Part shown: piece by piece, positions 14,534-23,457 of the stretch
Numbering within the stretch: position 1 is the stretch's first letter
How the letters are laid out: the number at the start of each line of letters is the position of its first letter
Origin: a virus
Virus record (IMG/VR): IMGVR_UViG_3300025070_000144
Span: 1-31,394 of that record
Strand: one strand, 5' to 3'
Length of the DNA stretch: 31,394 nucleotides
Notes under the pieces: generated by a model
The model's input: only the letters and a program-made list of their open reading frames with translations
The model's database searches: none
What the model was told of the DNA's origin: nothing
Made by a program: the position numbers and the translations under genes

Positions 14534-17500
14534 TTAACAAGTACAACAAGCATCTTCTATTGTTGCTCCAAAACATAATTCATCTTCAGTTGATAATCTA
14601 TAATCCCAAATCAAGTACAAATAAGCTCCTTGATTAGGCATTGTAAATGTAGCAGAGTATCTATCGGGTGCATCCGTACTGTCTATTGGAGTAGGTACGT
14701 TTGCTAATGAAAGAAGTGTTTTTATATCTGCAACATTATTATAGTACCTTATATTGCTTCTTAAATATCTAAAGTTATTAGGTGTTGGAGGAAGAGGTGA
14801 AAGTACACCTTCGCTAAATACAAAATCATCAAAGTTAATCTTATTACATATCATACTAACAGTAGCTGAATCAGCAGGAATAACGCCTGCTCCTTGAAGC
14901 CCTGTTATTTGGTCATAATCAGATATCACAAACTCAGTTGTATTGTCATTGTCGAAATTAACTAACCTTGAATGTAATGGTGATACAAATGCACCGTCAG
15001 TCCAACTATATTCGCTGTGTATGTATTGACCATTGATTGCATCGCTTGTAATAGATATAGGTATAATGGTAATAGTCTCTGCTTCAGGACACCCAACATT
15101 AATACCTCGTATGTAACTTTTATTTGGTGAAGAATTTTCAACTACCAAAGTAACTTTTTGGTCAGCAACAGAACTCTTCTGAATAGTTATTGTATCACTA
15201 ACAGGAGTGGATGCACTAAAATATGTATTAGTAACCCCTGCATATGTATAGTCTATTCTAAATGATTGATTGCCCGAAACTGATGAGTCTATATCTATAT
15301 CTATAGTTACATCTCCAACTAAGTCTCCTACATCAACGCAGAAATCATAAGGTTTAGCTACATCTACGACTATATTTCCTACTATTACACCACAGTCTAT
15401 GCAGTCTATATCAACAGGTTTTACAATGTCATTAGAGCTAAGAACATACTCATCCATATACGGGTCGAATCCACCTAGCTTTTGAGTCTCAAAAGACTCT
15501 ATAAATAAGTCTCTAAACCAACTACGCATACCTTGCTCTGATATTACGGTCAGTTTTTCATTCTGAGCTGCACTACCTTTAAGCTGTATTACAGCACCAC
15601 GCTTAGCATCTGTAAAGTATTTATCTGCACCCCATTGAACAAAACTTTCAGGGTTATTAGATATACCATATTCTTCTGTACGAGCTACTTGCTTACCTAA
15701 TACTTCAGGTACTGTAACTAATGCACTACCACCTGTAGCACCCGTTATCATTTCTTTGCCTTGAAGAACATATGATATCCTATCTTCTTGCAATGTAAGT
15801 ATGTCAGTCTCTCTACCAAATAGTTTTTGAATAGGACCAAATGTACGTTCAAGTGGTTTAAAGTTTAGTAACCCTAAATTAAACTCGTTAAGTTTGTTTA
15901 TATTATTCTCTTCGTTATATACGCCACTATATGTCAAGTCAGCAAAACGATGTGCCTCTTTATATTCTTGTTCATCTGTGGTATAGACTCTATTACCAAG
16001 GTTAAATGTCTTACCCACAATTGAGTCTCTTATCTTATAACTTTCAGCTCCGTTACCAAAAGAAAAACAATTATAGAAATCTGTATTAACTATTGCAGGG
16101 TCTGTATCTGTTTGGTCTTGAATGTTTCCTTTATGACTACCCGGATATTCATCAAGAGTAATAGGGTCTACATATGTATATACTTCGTATGTGTCAGCAG
16201 ATTCAAACCATACATCAGGCAAAGAATCTTGAGGCTCTGTTTCAAATATTATATCTCCTCCTGACCTTATGACTTTAAAGTGTGCAGATATTTCGTTCTG
16301 TAATTGATTGCCATCTGTATTAGGAAAAGGACCACAATTAGGAGGACCTGTCATCCATAACTTTCCGCCTTGGTCTGCTCCGTTTCCATCAACCCACCAA
16401 AATGAATATATATCTCCTCCAATTTCATCTTGTTTTCCATTTTTAAATTGAAAAAATGGGTCATTAAATGGAGACTTTCCTACCATAAAATTACATCTTT
16501 GTGATGTAGGGTCACTAAAATTAGCGTTTAAATTCAATACTTGCTCAAAATTTTCTCCAACAAAAAAATCATACATATCAGCATAATCCCTAGAAGCAAT
16601 CATAGTAAAATCAAAACCCATTGCTTTTGGGTCACATCCTCCATATGAACTTCTATTGAAATTTAAAGATATTATAACTCTAGTTCCTGACGGAACATCA
16701 TAATCCACAGCGGGGTTTTCTATACTAAAAGGATATCCCGGATTAGGTAGCCCTGAACCATCTTTACCAACAGTAAGTAAATTATAAAAACCGGGAGTAG
16801 TAGTACTTAAAGATGTTAGTCCCTGTACTAAAGTTTGATTTGATGTAGGTATTGTACCAACAGTATGTCTCCCATAGTCAATTACTGCATTTTCTACTTG
16901 AGTTATATTTATAGAGTTTGTTTCTATTTTCATATAAGTTCCTGCAAGGCTATCTAATTCTAAATCTCCACTAGCATAAACTTCTTTATCAAGAACAGTA
17001 ACATATACACAATCATCTGTTGCTCCTTCAGAATCTTTTTTTACCATAAGCCTATCACCCTTTTCTATTTTTTGAGAGTTTTCTCCCTCTAAAAGAAAAT
17101 ATGCATAATTTGCATCAGAAGTTCTTACATATATGTTGCTATATATTACATCATAATTTTCTTCATCAGGCTTTATAACAAACTTATAATGCGTAGCCCA
17201 TTCAGGTGCAATTTGTCTTGTTGGTATATTAACTTGTATGTTGTTTTTATTTGAAGATGCACTACAAGGAACGTGAAGTGAATTGTTGTTACTTACAAGA
17301 GCTGTACTTGAACGACCATAATCATCCATATAAACCATACCTACCTCATATCCTCTATTACTATGAAGGCTTCCATTTGCACTTGAAGACTGAAGTGTGC
17401 AAGAAGCAAATGTTACATTATAAAACTCATACACATCTTCTGTTATATTTGCTCCATCTGTAACGTCATTTACAAACCTCATATAAGGTAAATAAATTCT

Positions 17501-19231
17501 TATTGTGTCTCCTAAAGGTCCTGAAGGAGTAGAACCAATAAAAATTGGCTCATTGTTATTATACGCAGTAGCTCCTACTAAATCTGAACCAAGACTAGCA
17601 CTAGCATATTTTTCTACACTATTGCTTGTTGCGGAACTTGCAGGAAGATTATTTGGTATAGAACAATTAATAGTATCAGTAAATGTTAACCCATCGCAAG
17701 AAGTATCTTCCGGTGAAGGAGCATAAACGGGTAAAATGTTTCTTGGAGAAAGACTCCCAATAGAGTTAATAAATTCTGTGCTTGTAGCTAAATCATAAAC
17801 ACTAGTATAATCTCTAATTAAATTAAATGAAAAAGATACGTTAACATTAGTTGTTTGAGAATCAGGAGTTATTGGACCTGCAAACGCTTGATGAGAAAAA
17901 GATATATTAAATGTTAACACAGCTCCTTTTTTTAACTCAAACTTAACTGTAGTTAAATTAAATAAAGCCTGACCATCAGTTGTAACCGAAATACCTCTAC
18001 TAAGTATTTCATAATCAACTGAATCTACGGTAGCTTCTATCGTGTTAGATAAAACATCCTCGCTAATTAAATCAACTGTATATTCTATTTGTGTTTTAAT
18101 ACCATTTCTTTCTAAGTTATATCCATCTATATAATTACCATATATAAGCCTATTACCCATTATTGTTTGTGCTAAAGAAAAACGTGGTACGTTATCATAT
18201 AATCTTAATATCTCAGAATCAGGTAGTATAGTAAATATATTGCTATTGTTAAATAAATATGTTTCAGTTGCATTATCTGAAAAACCTCTATCCTTTTTAT
18301 TAAATTTGTCAATAATTTTTATTGTACTATTTTGAGCTTCTTTAAATAATAAATCAACACTTTCTACTAACGGTCCTCCTGTGTTATAAGATACGTTTGC
18401 TGCATTGTAAAAATTCTCCATTCCTTCGTTAAGGAAACTCGATGCACTAAAATTAAATTTTTTAGGAACAAATGCAGGGTCTGAAAATGGAGATGTTGCA
18501 GAATATTCTCCATCTGCATATTTATATCTGTACGCAAAACATATGTATCTATCTTCTAAATAATTATCTTGAGAGTTCCCAACGGTCAATAAATTAACAG
18601 TAGGTGCATACAATGGTGGTTTTTTTATAACTAATAATCTTTCAGCTAATAATGAAGGATTGTTTCCGTAATCTACTATTCTAGGTGCAGATAATACAGG
18701 ATTGTCATATCCACTTTTTATATTAATAAATCTTGGTGGATTTATATTGTCTGTAAAAAACAATAAATCTTCTACTAAATCTACACCTGTAATTAAATAT
18801 TTTGAGTCAAAGTTTAATGTTGTATTTACATCATCGCCATCGTTTACACTAATAACGTGATAATCAATTATATTATCGGTAGCGTTATATGATACTATCA
18901 GGTCTATCTTTCCTGTTGGAAATAATGACGTAGGTAATCCTGCACCATCTCTAGCAAAATATGGGTCGTGAACAAACCAATATATAGTCTCGTTAGCCCC
19001 ATCTTCATATGCACCAATACATTTAGCTTGAGTGCTTAATTTTTCATTGTTGTATTGTAGTTCGGTTAAACCTAAGTTACCTTTAGTGTTTTCTATTACA
19101 CCAATCTCAGAACTTTCCGTAGACCCCATACGAACATTGATTGCATCTATGTATTCGCCATCAGGGATAAGTCGTTCATCAACCGACTTATTCATTCTAC
19201 CTTTTATGAAGTTTCTTGTAATATTCGCCAT
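14534..19231 (-). CDS. Tail hub/stabilization (muzzle-like) protein
   Basis: A 1565-residue beta-rich protein. The N-terminus has the hallmark of the P22 gp10/T7 gp12/crAss muzzle type: GRMNKSVDERLIPDGEYIDA, then INVRMGSTESSEIGVIEN and KGN. Propeller-type repeats follow (ENTKGN, YKYADGEYS), with recurring Thr/Asn-rich strands. Near the middle-to-C-terminal part are FGPIQKLFGRETDILTLQED and a conserved block with the WGADKYFTDAKRGAVIQLKG segment, which I recognise from Bacteroidetes phage tail hubs. The C-terminus is Ig-like and ends in a Cys-rich tail (CFGATIEDACCTC). The protein likely closes the tail and anchors the fibers. It starts 1 base after the 307 aa gene ends and precedes two beta-rich tail genes. 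The family call is good; the precise role (stabilizer or muzzle) is inferred. Confidence 0.75.
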   Translation of the reverse strand: MANITRNFIKGRMNKSVDERLIPDGEYIDAINVRMGSTESSEIGVIENTKGNLGLTELQYNNEKLSTQAKCIGAYEDGANETIYWFVHDPYFARDGAGLPTSLFPTGKIDLIVSYNATDNIIDYHVISVNDGDDVNTTLNFDSKYLITGVDLVEDLLFFTDNINPPRFINIKSGYDNPVLSAPRIVDYGNNPSLLAERLLVIKKPPLYAPTVNLLTVGNSQDNYLEDRYICFAYRYKYADGEYSATSPFSDPAFVPKKFNFSASSFLNEGMENFYNAANVSYNTGGPLVESVDLLFKEAQNSTIKIIDKFNKKDRGFSDNATETYLFNNSNIFTILPDSEILRLYDNVPRFSLAQTIMGNRLIYGNYIDGYNLERNGIKTQIEYTVDLISEDVLSNTIEATVDSVDYEILSRGISVTTDGQALFNLTTVKFELKKGAVLTFNISFSHQAFAGPITPDSQTTNVNVSFSFNLIRDYTSVYDLATSTEFINSIGSLSPRNILPVYAPSPEDTSCDGLTFTDTINCSIPNNLPASSATSNSVEKYASASLGSDLVGATAYNNNEPIFIGSTPSGPLGDTIRIYLPYMRFVNDVTDGANITEDVYEFYNVTFASCTLQSSSANGSLHSNRGYEVGMVYMDDYGRSSTALVSNNNSLHVPCSASSNKNNIQVNIPTRQIAPEWATHYKFVIKPDEENYDVIYSNIYVRTSDANYAYFLLEGENSQKIEKGDRLMVKKDSEGATDDCVYVTVLDKEVYASGDLELDSLAGTYMKIETNSINITQVENAVIDYGRHTVGTIPTSNQTLVQGLTSLSTTTPGFYNLLTVGKDGSGLPNPGYPFSIENPAVDYDVPSGTRVIISLNFNRSSYGGCDPKAMGFDFTMIASRDYADMYDFFVGENFEQVLNLNANFSDPTSQRCNFMVGKSPFNDPFFQFKNGKQDEIGGDIYSFWWVDGNGADQGGKLWMTGPPNCGPFPNTDGNQLQNEISAHFKVIRSGGDIIFETEPQDSLPDVWFESADTYEVYTYVDPITLDEYPGSHKGNIQDQTDTDPAIVNTDFYNCFSFGNGAESYKIRDSIVGKTFNLGNRVYTTDEQEYKEAHRFADLTYSGVYNEENNINKLNEFNLGLLNFKPLERTFGPIQKLFGRETDILTLQEDRISYVLQGKEMITGATGGSALVTVPEVLGKQVARTEEYGISNNPESFVQWGADKYFTDAKRGAVIQLKGSAAQNEKLTVISEQGMRSWFRDLFIESFETQKLGGFDPYMDEYVLSSNDIVKPVDIDCIDCGVIVGNIVVDVAKPYDFCVDVGDLVGDVTIDIDIDSSVSGNQSFRIDYTYAGVTNTYFSASTPVSDTITIQKSSVADQKVTLVVENSSPNKSYIRGINVGCPEAETITIIPISITSDAINGQYIHSEYSWTDGAFVSPLHSRLVNFDNDNTTEFVISDYDQITGLQGAGVIPADSATVSMICNKINFDDFVFSEGVLSPLPPTPNNFRYLRSNIRYYNNVADIKTLLSLANVPTPIDSTDAPDRYSATFTMPNQGAYLYLIWDYRLSTEDELCFGATIEDACCTC

Positions 19232-19232
19232 A

Positions 19233-20156
19233 TTATTTTATCCACTTATCTTGACCTCTTAGATTCATTAACAATCGACCCGGGTGGATGTTACTTATTC
19301 TTATCTTAGCGTTTCTCAATAAAGCAGTTTTTCTCTTTTGTGCTCTTCGTACAACGTACTCTTGCACATTAAGTTTACTATTTAATATTGCGTATTCGAT
19401 ATATGCATACACATAATCTTCAAATAATTTATTTACACTAATCTTAGAGTCATCTCCACCTTCCATACCGTCAGATACATACTCAAGTATACAAAGCTCT
19501 CCACTCATACCTGAGCTAAAGTTTATAACACCTGCTGCTTTATCTATCTTAAATGTAGGGTTTATATTTGCTGTTTCTGTATTCAAACCATATCGTGCAC
19601 CGATAGCATAATCAAAATACCAATTACCTTCATAATAGTAACCTTCCATTCCATCAAATTGACTTCCCTGATTAAGGTATATACTTTTCTTTTGGTTTGT
19701 AATTCTATCTAAATCAATCTGAGAAAACTGTGGTGACAATGCATTACCATCAGAATCAAATAATATTCTATTATTATTATCTTGTAAATACGCAAGCGAA
19801 GAGTTTATCTGAATATTCTCAGTTAGTGGTCTAAGCAAACCATCCTTATATATATTTACCCTAACCCAATTAACGTAGTCTGAAGGCAATATGTATCGTA
19901 AAGAGTCATTCACATTCAACTCCAATACTTTAAGCTCTTTAAACGCATCGTAATTAAGTTCTTGTATTGCTCTCTTTGCGTGAAACAATACTTTAAATCT
20001 TTCCTCGTTATTTACAAGCGAGTGGTTTCCTGAATACATCAACATAAAGTTGTTGACTATATCATACAAGCTGACATATTGGTATGAACCCCAATTCGCA
20101 TCTTCAGGAGCTGCTCCCCCATTTTCATAATATTGATACTGTGATATATATGCCAT
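19233..20156 (-). CDS. Tail tubular/ring protein (gp11-like position)
   Basis: A 307-residue protein with an early helical region (YDIVNNFMLMYSGNHSLVNN, then RFKVLFHAKRAIQELNYDAF and KELKVLEL) followed by strands containing LRYILPSDYVNWVRVNIYKD. The pattern of a helical start, the AKRAIQELNYD helix and the LPxDYVNW strand resembles ring proteins that sit under the portal in short-tailed phages (T7 gp11, crAss ring proteins). The C-terminal helices are basic (VVRRAQKRKTALLRNAKIRI). It overlaps the preceding 310 aa gene by one base and ends one base before the hub gene, an arrangement that fits connector, ring and hub made together. Function is from gene order and fold-like pattern. Confidence 0.6.
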   Translation of the reverse strand: MAYISQYQYYENGGAAPEDANWGSYQYVSLYDIVNNFMLMYSGNHSLVNNEERFKVLFHAKRAIQELNYDAFKELKVLELNVNDSLRYILPSDYVNWVRVNIYKDGLLRPLTENIQINSSLAYLQDNNNRILFDSDGNALSPQFSQIDLDRITNQKKSIYLNQGSQFDGMEGYYYEGNWYFDYAIGARYGLNTETANINPTFKIDKAAGVINFSSGMSGELCILEYVSDGMEGGDDSKISVNKLFEDYVYAYIEYAILNSKLNVQEYVVRRAQKRKTALLRNAKIRISNIHPGRLLMNLRGQDKWIK

Positions 20157-21088
20157 TATTGTTGATTATCTTTTTGTTCTTCTAAATTAGCAAACTGAAC
20201 TACCTGAGCTTCTCTTATCTGTATACCTGAGTATTGAAGTATCTTAATTACTAAATTTACTTCATCATCAATTGGCAACTCAAAGTCTTGGTAATCTGAT
20301 TGTGATTGGTCAAATACAGGCTGTCCTCCTGCAAGTGTACTATATGTCCACTTAGGGTCTTTAGGGTATCTAATATACTGACTAAATACCTGACCGGGAT
20401 TGTTTATTGTTTTTGGCAATACTGTTACCGAATCAGTATTTAAAGAATATGCAGGGAACATCTTGCTAGGTGCAGTAAGCAATGAGTTAGCTAACATACT
20501 AATCTTGCTATTTGTTACCTTTTCTACCTCATAATTCTCAGGCTTGAATATTGAGTAATTAATACCTGAAGAAGGAGGAGGGAATATATTATCCTCTAGG
20601 TTTAATATGTCATTAGAAACATTTGTAATTATTGTTTGCTCTAATGATTCTAGGTTTACTAAAATGTCTCCAACAGCAACCACTCCTGCAAAGCCACTAT
20701 CTCTCATCGTAAATGGCTGTGGACTAATCCCACTAATACCACTCTTTACAAACGTAGTATATGCCAATACTTTATTTAATAAATAGTAATCATCTCCTGT
20801 AGTTAATTGAGACGGTGTGAAGTATCTATTAAATGCTTTTTGGTCAAAGTTTCTTATTGTTGAGAATGTATCTATAGACTCCTCAATACCTTTTGTCATA
20901 TCAGCATACTCAGACCCTGATATCCTAGCGTTCTCTTTATTTATAGCCGTATTGTAATCACTAAAGTAATTCTCAAAGATTTCTAGCTGTGCTTGCTTAG
21001 CAAACAAATTAAAATCCTGTGGAGATATATACCCATAGTTGTTCTTGTTAAGAACCGAAAAGACTGTATTTCTTACTGAGTTTATCAT
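20156..21088 (-). CDS. Head-tail connector/ring protein
   Basis: A 310-residue protein opening MINSVRNTVFSVLNKNNYGY, then ISPQDFNLFAKQAQLEIFEN and YFSDYN, an N-terminal helix bundle common to Bacteroidetes phage connector proteins as I recall them. The middle is strand-rich (VGDILVNLESLEQTIITNVS), and the C-terminal part has YIRYPKDPKWTY and a short acidic helix. It has no membrane segment or catalytic motif. A TATCTTTG box and an intrinsic terminator lie directly upstream, so it may head a transcription unit with the ring, hub and fiber genes. The start at 21088 is the first ATG after the box. Confidence 0.55.
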   Translation of the reverse strand: MINSVRNTVFSVLNKNNYGYISPQDFNLFAKQAQLEIFENYFSDYNTAINKENARISGSEYADMTKGIEESIDTFSTIRNFDQKAFNRYFTPSQLTTGDDYYLLNKVLAYTTFVKSGISGISPQPFTMRDSGFAGVVAVGDILVNLESLEQTIITNVSNDILNLEDNIFPPPSSGINYSIFKPENYEVEKVTNSKISMLANSLLTAPSKMFPAYSLNTDSVTVLPKTINNPGQVFSQYIRYPKDPKWTYSTLAGGQPVFDQSQSDYQDFELPIDDEVNLVIKILQYSGIQIREAQVVQFANLEEQKDNQQ

Positions 21089-21102
21089 AATAAACTTTTG
21101 TA

Positions 21103-21110
21103 CAAAGATA
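21103..21110 (-). promoter_or_regulatory. Candidate -7 box TATCTTTG upstream of the connector gene
   Basis: On the minus strand TATCTTTG lies 3 bases beyond the T-run of the terminator, with 14 bases between its last base and the ATG at 21088. Placing a promoter just after a terminator would restart transcription for the tail genes. No -33 element is evident. Confidence 0.5.
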
Positions 21111-21112
21111 GC

Positions 21113-21145
21113 AAAAAAAAAGAGTCCGATGAAAAATCGAACTCT
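21113..21145 (-). terminator. Intrinsic terminator after the 249 aa gene
   Basis: On the minus strand a 10-bp stem, AGAGTTCGAT / ATCGGACTCT (one G-U pair), with a 5-base loop is followed by nine T. It lies 25 bases after the end of the 249 aa gene and just ahead of a TATCTTTG box. Confidence 0.85.
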
Positions 21146-21169
21146 CGTAATATATACTATATATGCTCG

Positions 21170-21919
21170 TTATCCTTCTATAAGGTTCTCAAGCATTTTT
21201 AGTGAGTCAATTCCTTCATCACTCTGCAAGTATGATGTTGCTAAATACAATGGGTCTTCATTGAATGGAACAACAAGCATTCTTGTTTTGTTAGATGGTG
21301 TATTAAACCATATCTCTTTATTGTTTCTTCTAAAAGTCAATAACCCTTTATCAAAGAACAGTTGTACTGTACCTTGCACTTTTACTGTTGGGTCATTAAT
21401 AGCATCTAAAAAGTCACTTGGATTGCTTTTAGCAAAAATCAATATATCTCTTTTTAATTCAGCAGTAGATATCTTAGAGGTATCTTTTCCAAATAATACA
21501 CGAGATAATGATTCAATCTGTTCAATAGATAATTTACTTGCCTCAACAAGTGCATCTACCTCTAAGTTAAGAAACTCAACTTCTTCTTCTGCGTCTTTAG
21601 CTTCATTAACTTCTACAAATCTAACACCATTCATAGGGTGATAATGTAAAAATTCTTGAAGTACAGGATTATTTGAAGGAACGTGAAGCATACCATCTTC
21701 AAATACAACAGGCTCTAAAATAAGATTGCCATCTTGCTCATCCTCAAATGGGGACTTTTGGTTTCTAGCATATCTAAGTGGTCTGTTTTCATTTCTTTCT
21801 TCATCGAAGTAAAGTAATGAATAGCTCCTAGAACTTTTCGTTGGTATCATAAACGATAAGGGAGCTTTTTCTGATTTTAATTTGTAGGTTTTAGCTACAG
21901 GGATTTTTTTATTTTTCAT
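21170..21919 (-). CDS. Unknown protein between capsid and connector genes
   Basis: A 249-residue protein I do not recognise by name. It begins with a Lys-rich segment and strands (PVAKTYKLKSEKAPLSFMIP), then VLQEFLHYHPMNGVRFVEVN, an acidic helical middle (about 105-160, KDAEEEVEFLNLEVDALVEA) and a strand-rich end (VQLFFDKGLLTFRRNNKEIW). Position right after the capsid gene suggests a virion role such as decoration protein, head vertex protein or completion factor. It is the only gene bracketed by two intrinsic terminators: one just upstream that follows the capsid gene and one just downstream. It may therefore be made in smaller amounts by read-through, or from a promoter I cannot see. It has an A-rich leader (AATTATAAATTAAATTAA) and no TAnnTTTG box. 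Confidence 0.6.
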   Translation of the reverse strand: MKNKKIPVAKTYKLKSEKAPLSFMIPTKSSRSYSLLYFDEERNENRPLRYARNQKSPFEDEQDGNLILEPVVFEDGMLHVPSNNPVLQEFLHYHPMNGVRFVEVNEAKDAEEEVEFLNLEVDALVEASKLSIEQIESLSRVLFGKDTSKISTAELKRDILIFAKSNPSDFLDAINDPTVKVQGTVQLFFDKGLLTFRRNNKEIWFNTPSNKTRMLVVPFNEDPLYLATSYLQSDEGIDSLKMLENLIEG

Positions 21920-21941
21920 TTAATTTAATTTATAATTTTTT

Positions 21942-21970
21942 AAAAAAAGGGGTGATATTTCACACCCCTT
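21942..21970 (-). terminator. Intrinsic terminator after the major capsid gene
   Basis: On the minus strand an 8-bp GC-rich stem, AAGGGGTG / CACCCCTT, with an 8-base loop is followed by TTTTT as part of a seven-T run. It lies 16 bases after the stop of the capsid gene. Confidence 0.85.
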
Positions 21971-21986
21971 GTAATGTTAGTTATTC

Positions 21987-23432
21987 TTAATCTTTAAAGA
22001 TAAAGAAGTTGTTTGCACCCATAGTACATACAGCTCTCTCAGAAAGGAAGTGTACTTCCATTGCATCAAGGTCGCTGTTCATTGCACCACCTGCTGAACC
22101 TGTAATCCAAGTTTTGTAACGTCTGTCTTCAGTTTCTGAAGCTCTGTAACGCACGTGTAAGAAAGGTCGCTTAGCGTTCTTTCCAAGAACTTGGTCATAA
22201 ACAGTAGTAGAACCCGCAGGTACTAACAATCCGTTTACTGTATCTGTTCCTAATGTAGAAGAAAGACCACCTCTCATAGTTGGGTCGTTTAGGTATTTCC
22301 AATCAGTCTTGTAGAAATCGTAACCTCTACGGAATCCTGTGAAACCTAAGTTAAGAGCCATATCCTTATCGTTGTCAAATAGTCCATAAGACGTACCACC
22401 TGCACCGTAAGAATTTTGAGCTGCTAACATATCATCGATAGCAAAACCAAATTCTCTGTTCAAGAAAATAACATTCTCTTCAATAGAACCTTGCTTATCT
22501 AATCGTCTGATAATGTTGTCAAAATCTTCTAATGCCTCAGGATTGCCTCCTGCCCATACGTTTCCTCGGTCTTCTACTGTGTAGAAAATACCTTCAGAAC
22601 CTTTGAAACCTGCTGCAACTGCACCTGAACCTGCTGCTGCCGGCTTAGCTTCAATCATTGCTGTTTCTAGGTAATCATCAAAACGTAAACGAGTTTCGTG
22701 CTCTGACTTTAAGTACCATAGATATCCTGTAGCACCGTTTTCAGTAGTAACCTCTACCCATCCGATTTGAGCCATATCAGAACCTGATACTGCATACTTA
22801 TCTTTAAGGATAATTGGAGAACATTCAAAGATGTCGTCATCAGCTTCTAAAGAACCTGACATTCCTTCAGTTCCTTTTTTAAACTCAGAACCATAAATGA
22901 ATATTTCATAAATGTTAGCTGCGTTATCATTGCTGATACCTGCTGCCTCGTAGAAAGCTACATCAATAGTTCCTGCTGTTGTATTTACTGCTGTAACGAT
23001 AGCTTTGTTAGTAGTACCTACTGAACCTGTTAAGGTTTTAGGGCTAATCATAATAGTTTGACCTATTCGAATAGCGATAGCACCTGCTGTAAGACCTACT
23101 GCTGCACGGTCAGGTACTAATGCATCGTTAATAGTAAATGTAGCTGTATCTGCATTAGTTAATACAGTTGTAGTACAGTTTACATATTTAGTGTGAAGTC
23201 TTCCTTGCTCAGCCCATTTGATAAGGTCAGAGTTAGAAGGCATTTCTGCTCCTACCATTCTAAGGAATGAGGAGATTGTACGATTACCATATCTCTCAAA
23301 TTCTTTCTCATAAGTATCAGGTAGATACTGATTCAAGAAATTGAAATCGGTAATATAATTTGTTGCGAGTGGGACTTGCTGTGCACTTGGCTGCAAATCA
23401 AACCCGGGGGTTGTTTGGACACTTCCTGCCAT
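21987..23432 (-). CDS. Major capsid protein
   Basis: A 481-residue protein directly after portal and scaffold genes, in the place and size range of HK97-fold capsid proteins of crAss-like and related phages (about 490 residues). The N-terminal arm (ITDFNFLNQYLPDTYEKEFE, then NRTISSFLRMVGAEMPS and DLIKWAEQG) is helical, as for such capsid proteins; strand- and Gly/Ala-rich segments follow, with an insertion around 95-190. Near the C-terminus, RPFLHVRYRASETEDRRYKT and a final strand-rich stretch close the fold. An A-rich leader (AAAAATTAAAAAAGAAAAATT) precedes the ATG, typical of highly expressed Bacteroidetes genes. An intrinsic terminator follows the stop. No signal, metal or protease motif is visible. 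The identification rests on order, length and composition. Confidence 0.85.
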   Translation of the reverse strand: MAGSVQTTPGFDLQPSAQQVPLATNYITDFNFLNQYLPDTYEKEFERYGNRTISSFLRMVGAEMPSNSDLIKWAEQGRLHTKYVNCTTTVLTNADTATFTINDALVPDRAAVGLTAGAIAIRIGQTIMISPKTLTGSVGTTNKAIVTAVNTTAGTIDVAFYEAAGISNDNAANIYEIFIYGSEFKKGTEGMSGSLEADDDIFECSPIILKDKYAVSGSDMAQIGWVEVTTENGATGYLWYLKSEHETRLRFDDYLETAMIEAKPAAAGSGAVAAGFKGSEGIFYTVEDRGNVWAGGNPEALEDFDNIIRRLDKQGSIEENVIFLNREFGFAIDDMLAAQNSYGAGGTSYGLFDNDKDMALNLGFTGFRRGYDFYKTDWKYLNDPTMRGGLSSTLGTDTVNGLLVPAGSTTVYDQVLGKNAKRPFLHVRYRASETEDRRYKTWITGSAGGAMNSDLDAMEVHFLSERAVCTMGANNFFIFKD

Positions 23433-23457
23433 AATTTTTCTTTTTTAATTTTTAAAC

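Noticed and set aside
12769-19231. Diversity-generating retroelement target in tail genes
   Set aside because: No reverse transcriptase and no template/variable repeat pair seen in the window.
21039-21641. Plus-strand 200-codon frame over the 249 aa gene
   Set aside because: Antisense to a well-supported gene, crosses a terminator and a promoter box, and is Ser/Asn-rich without motif.
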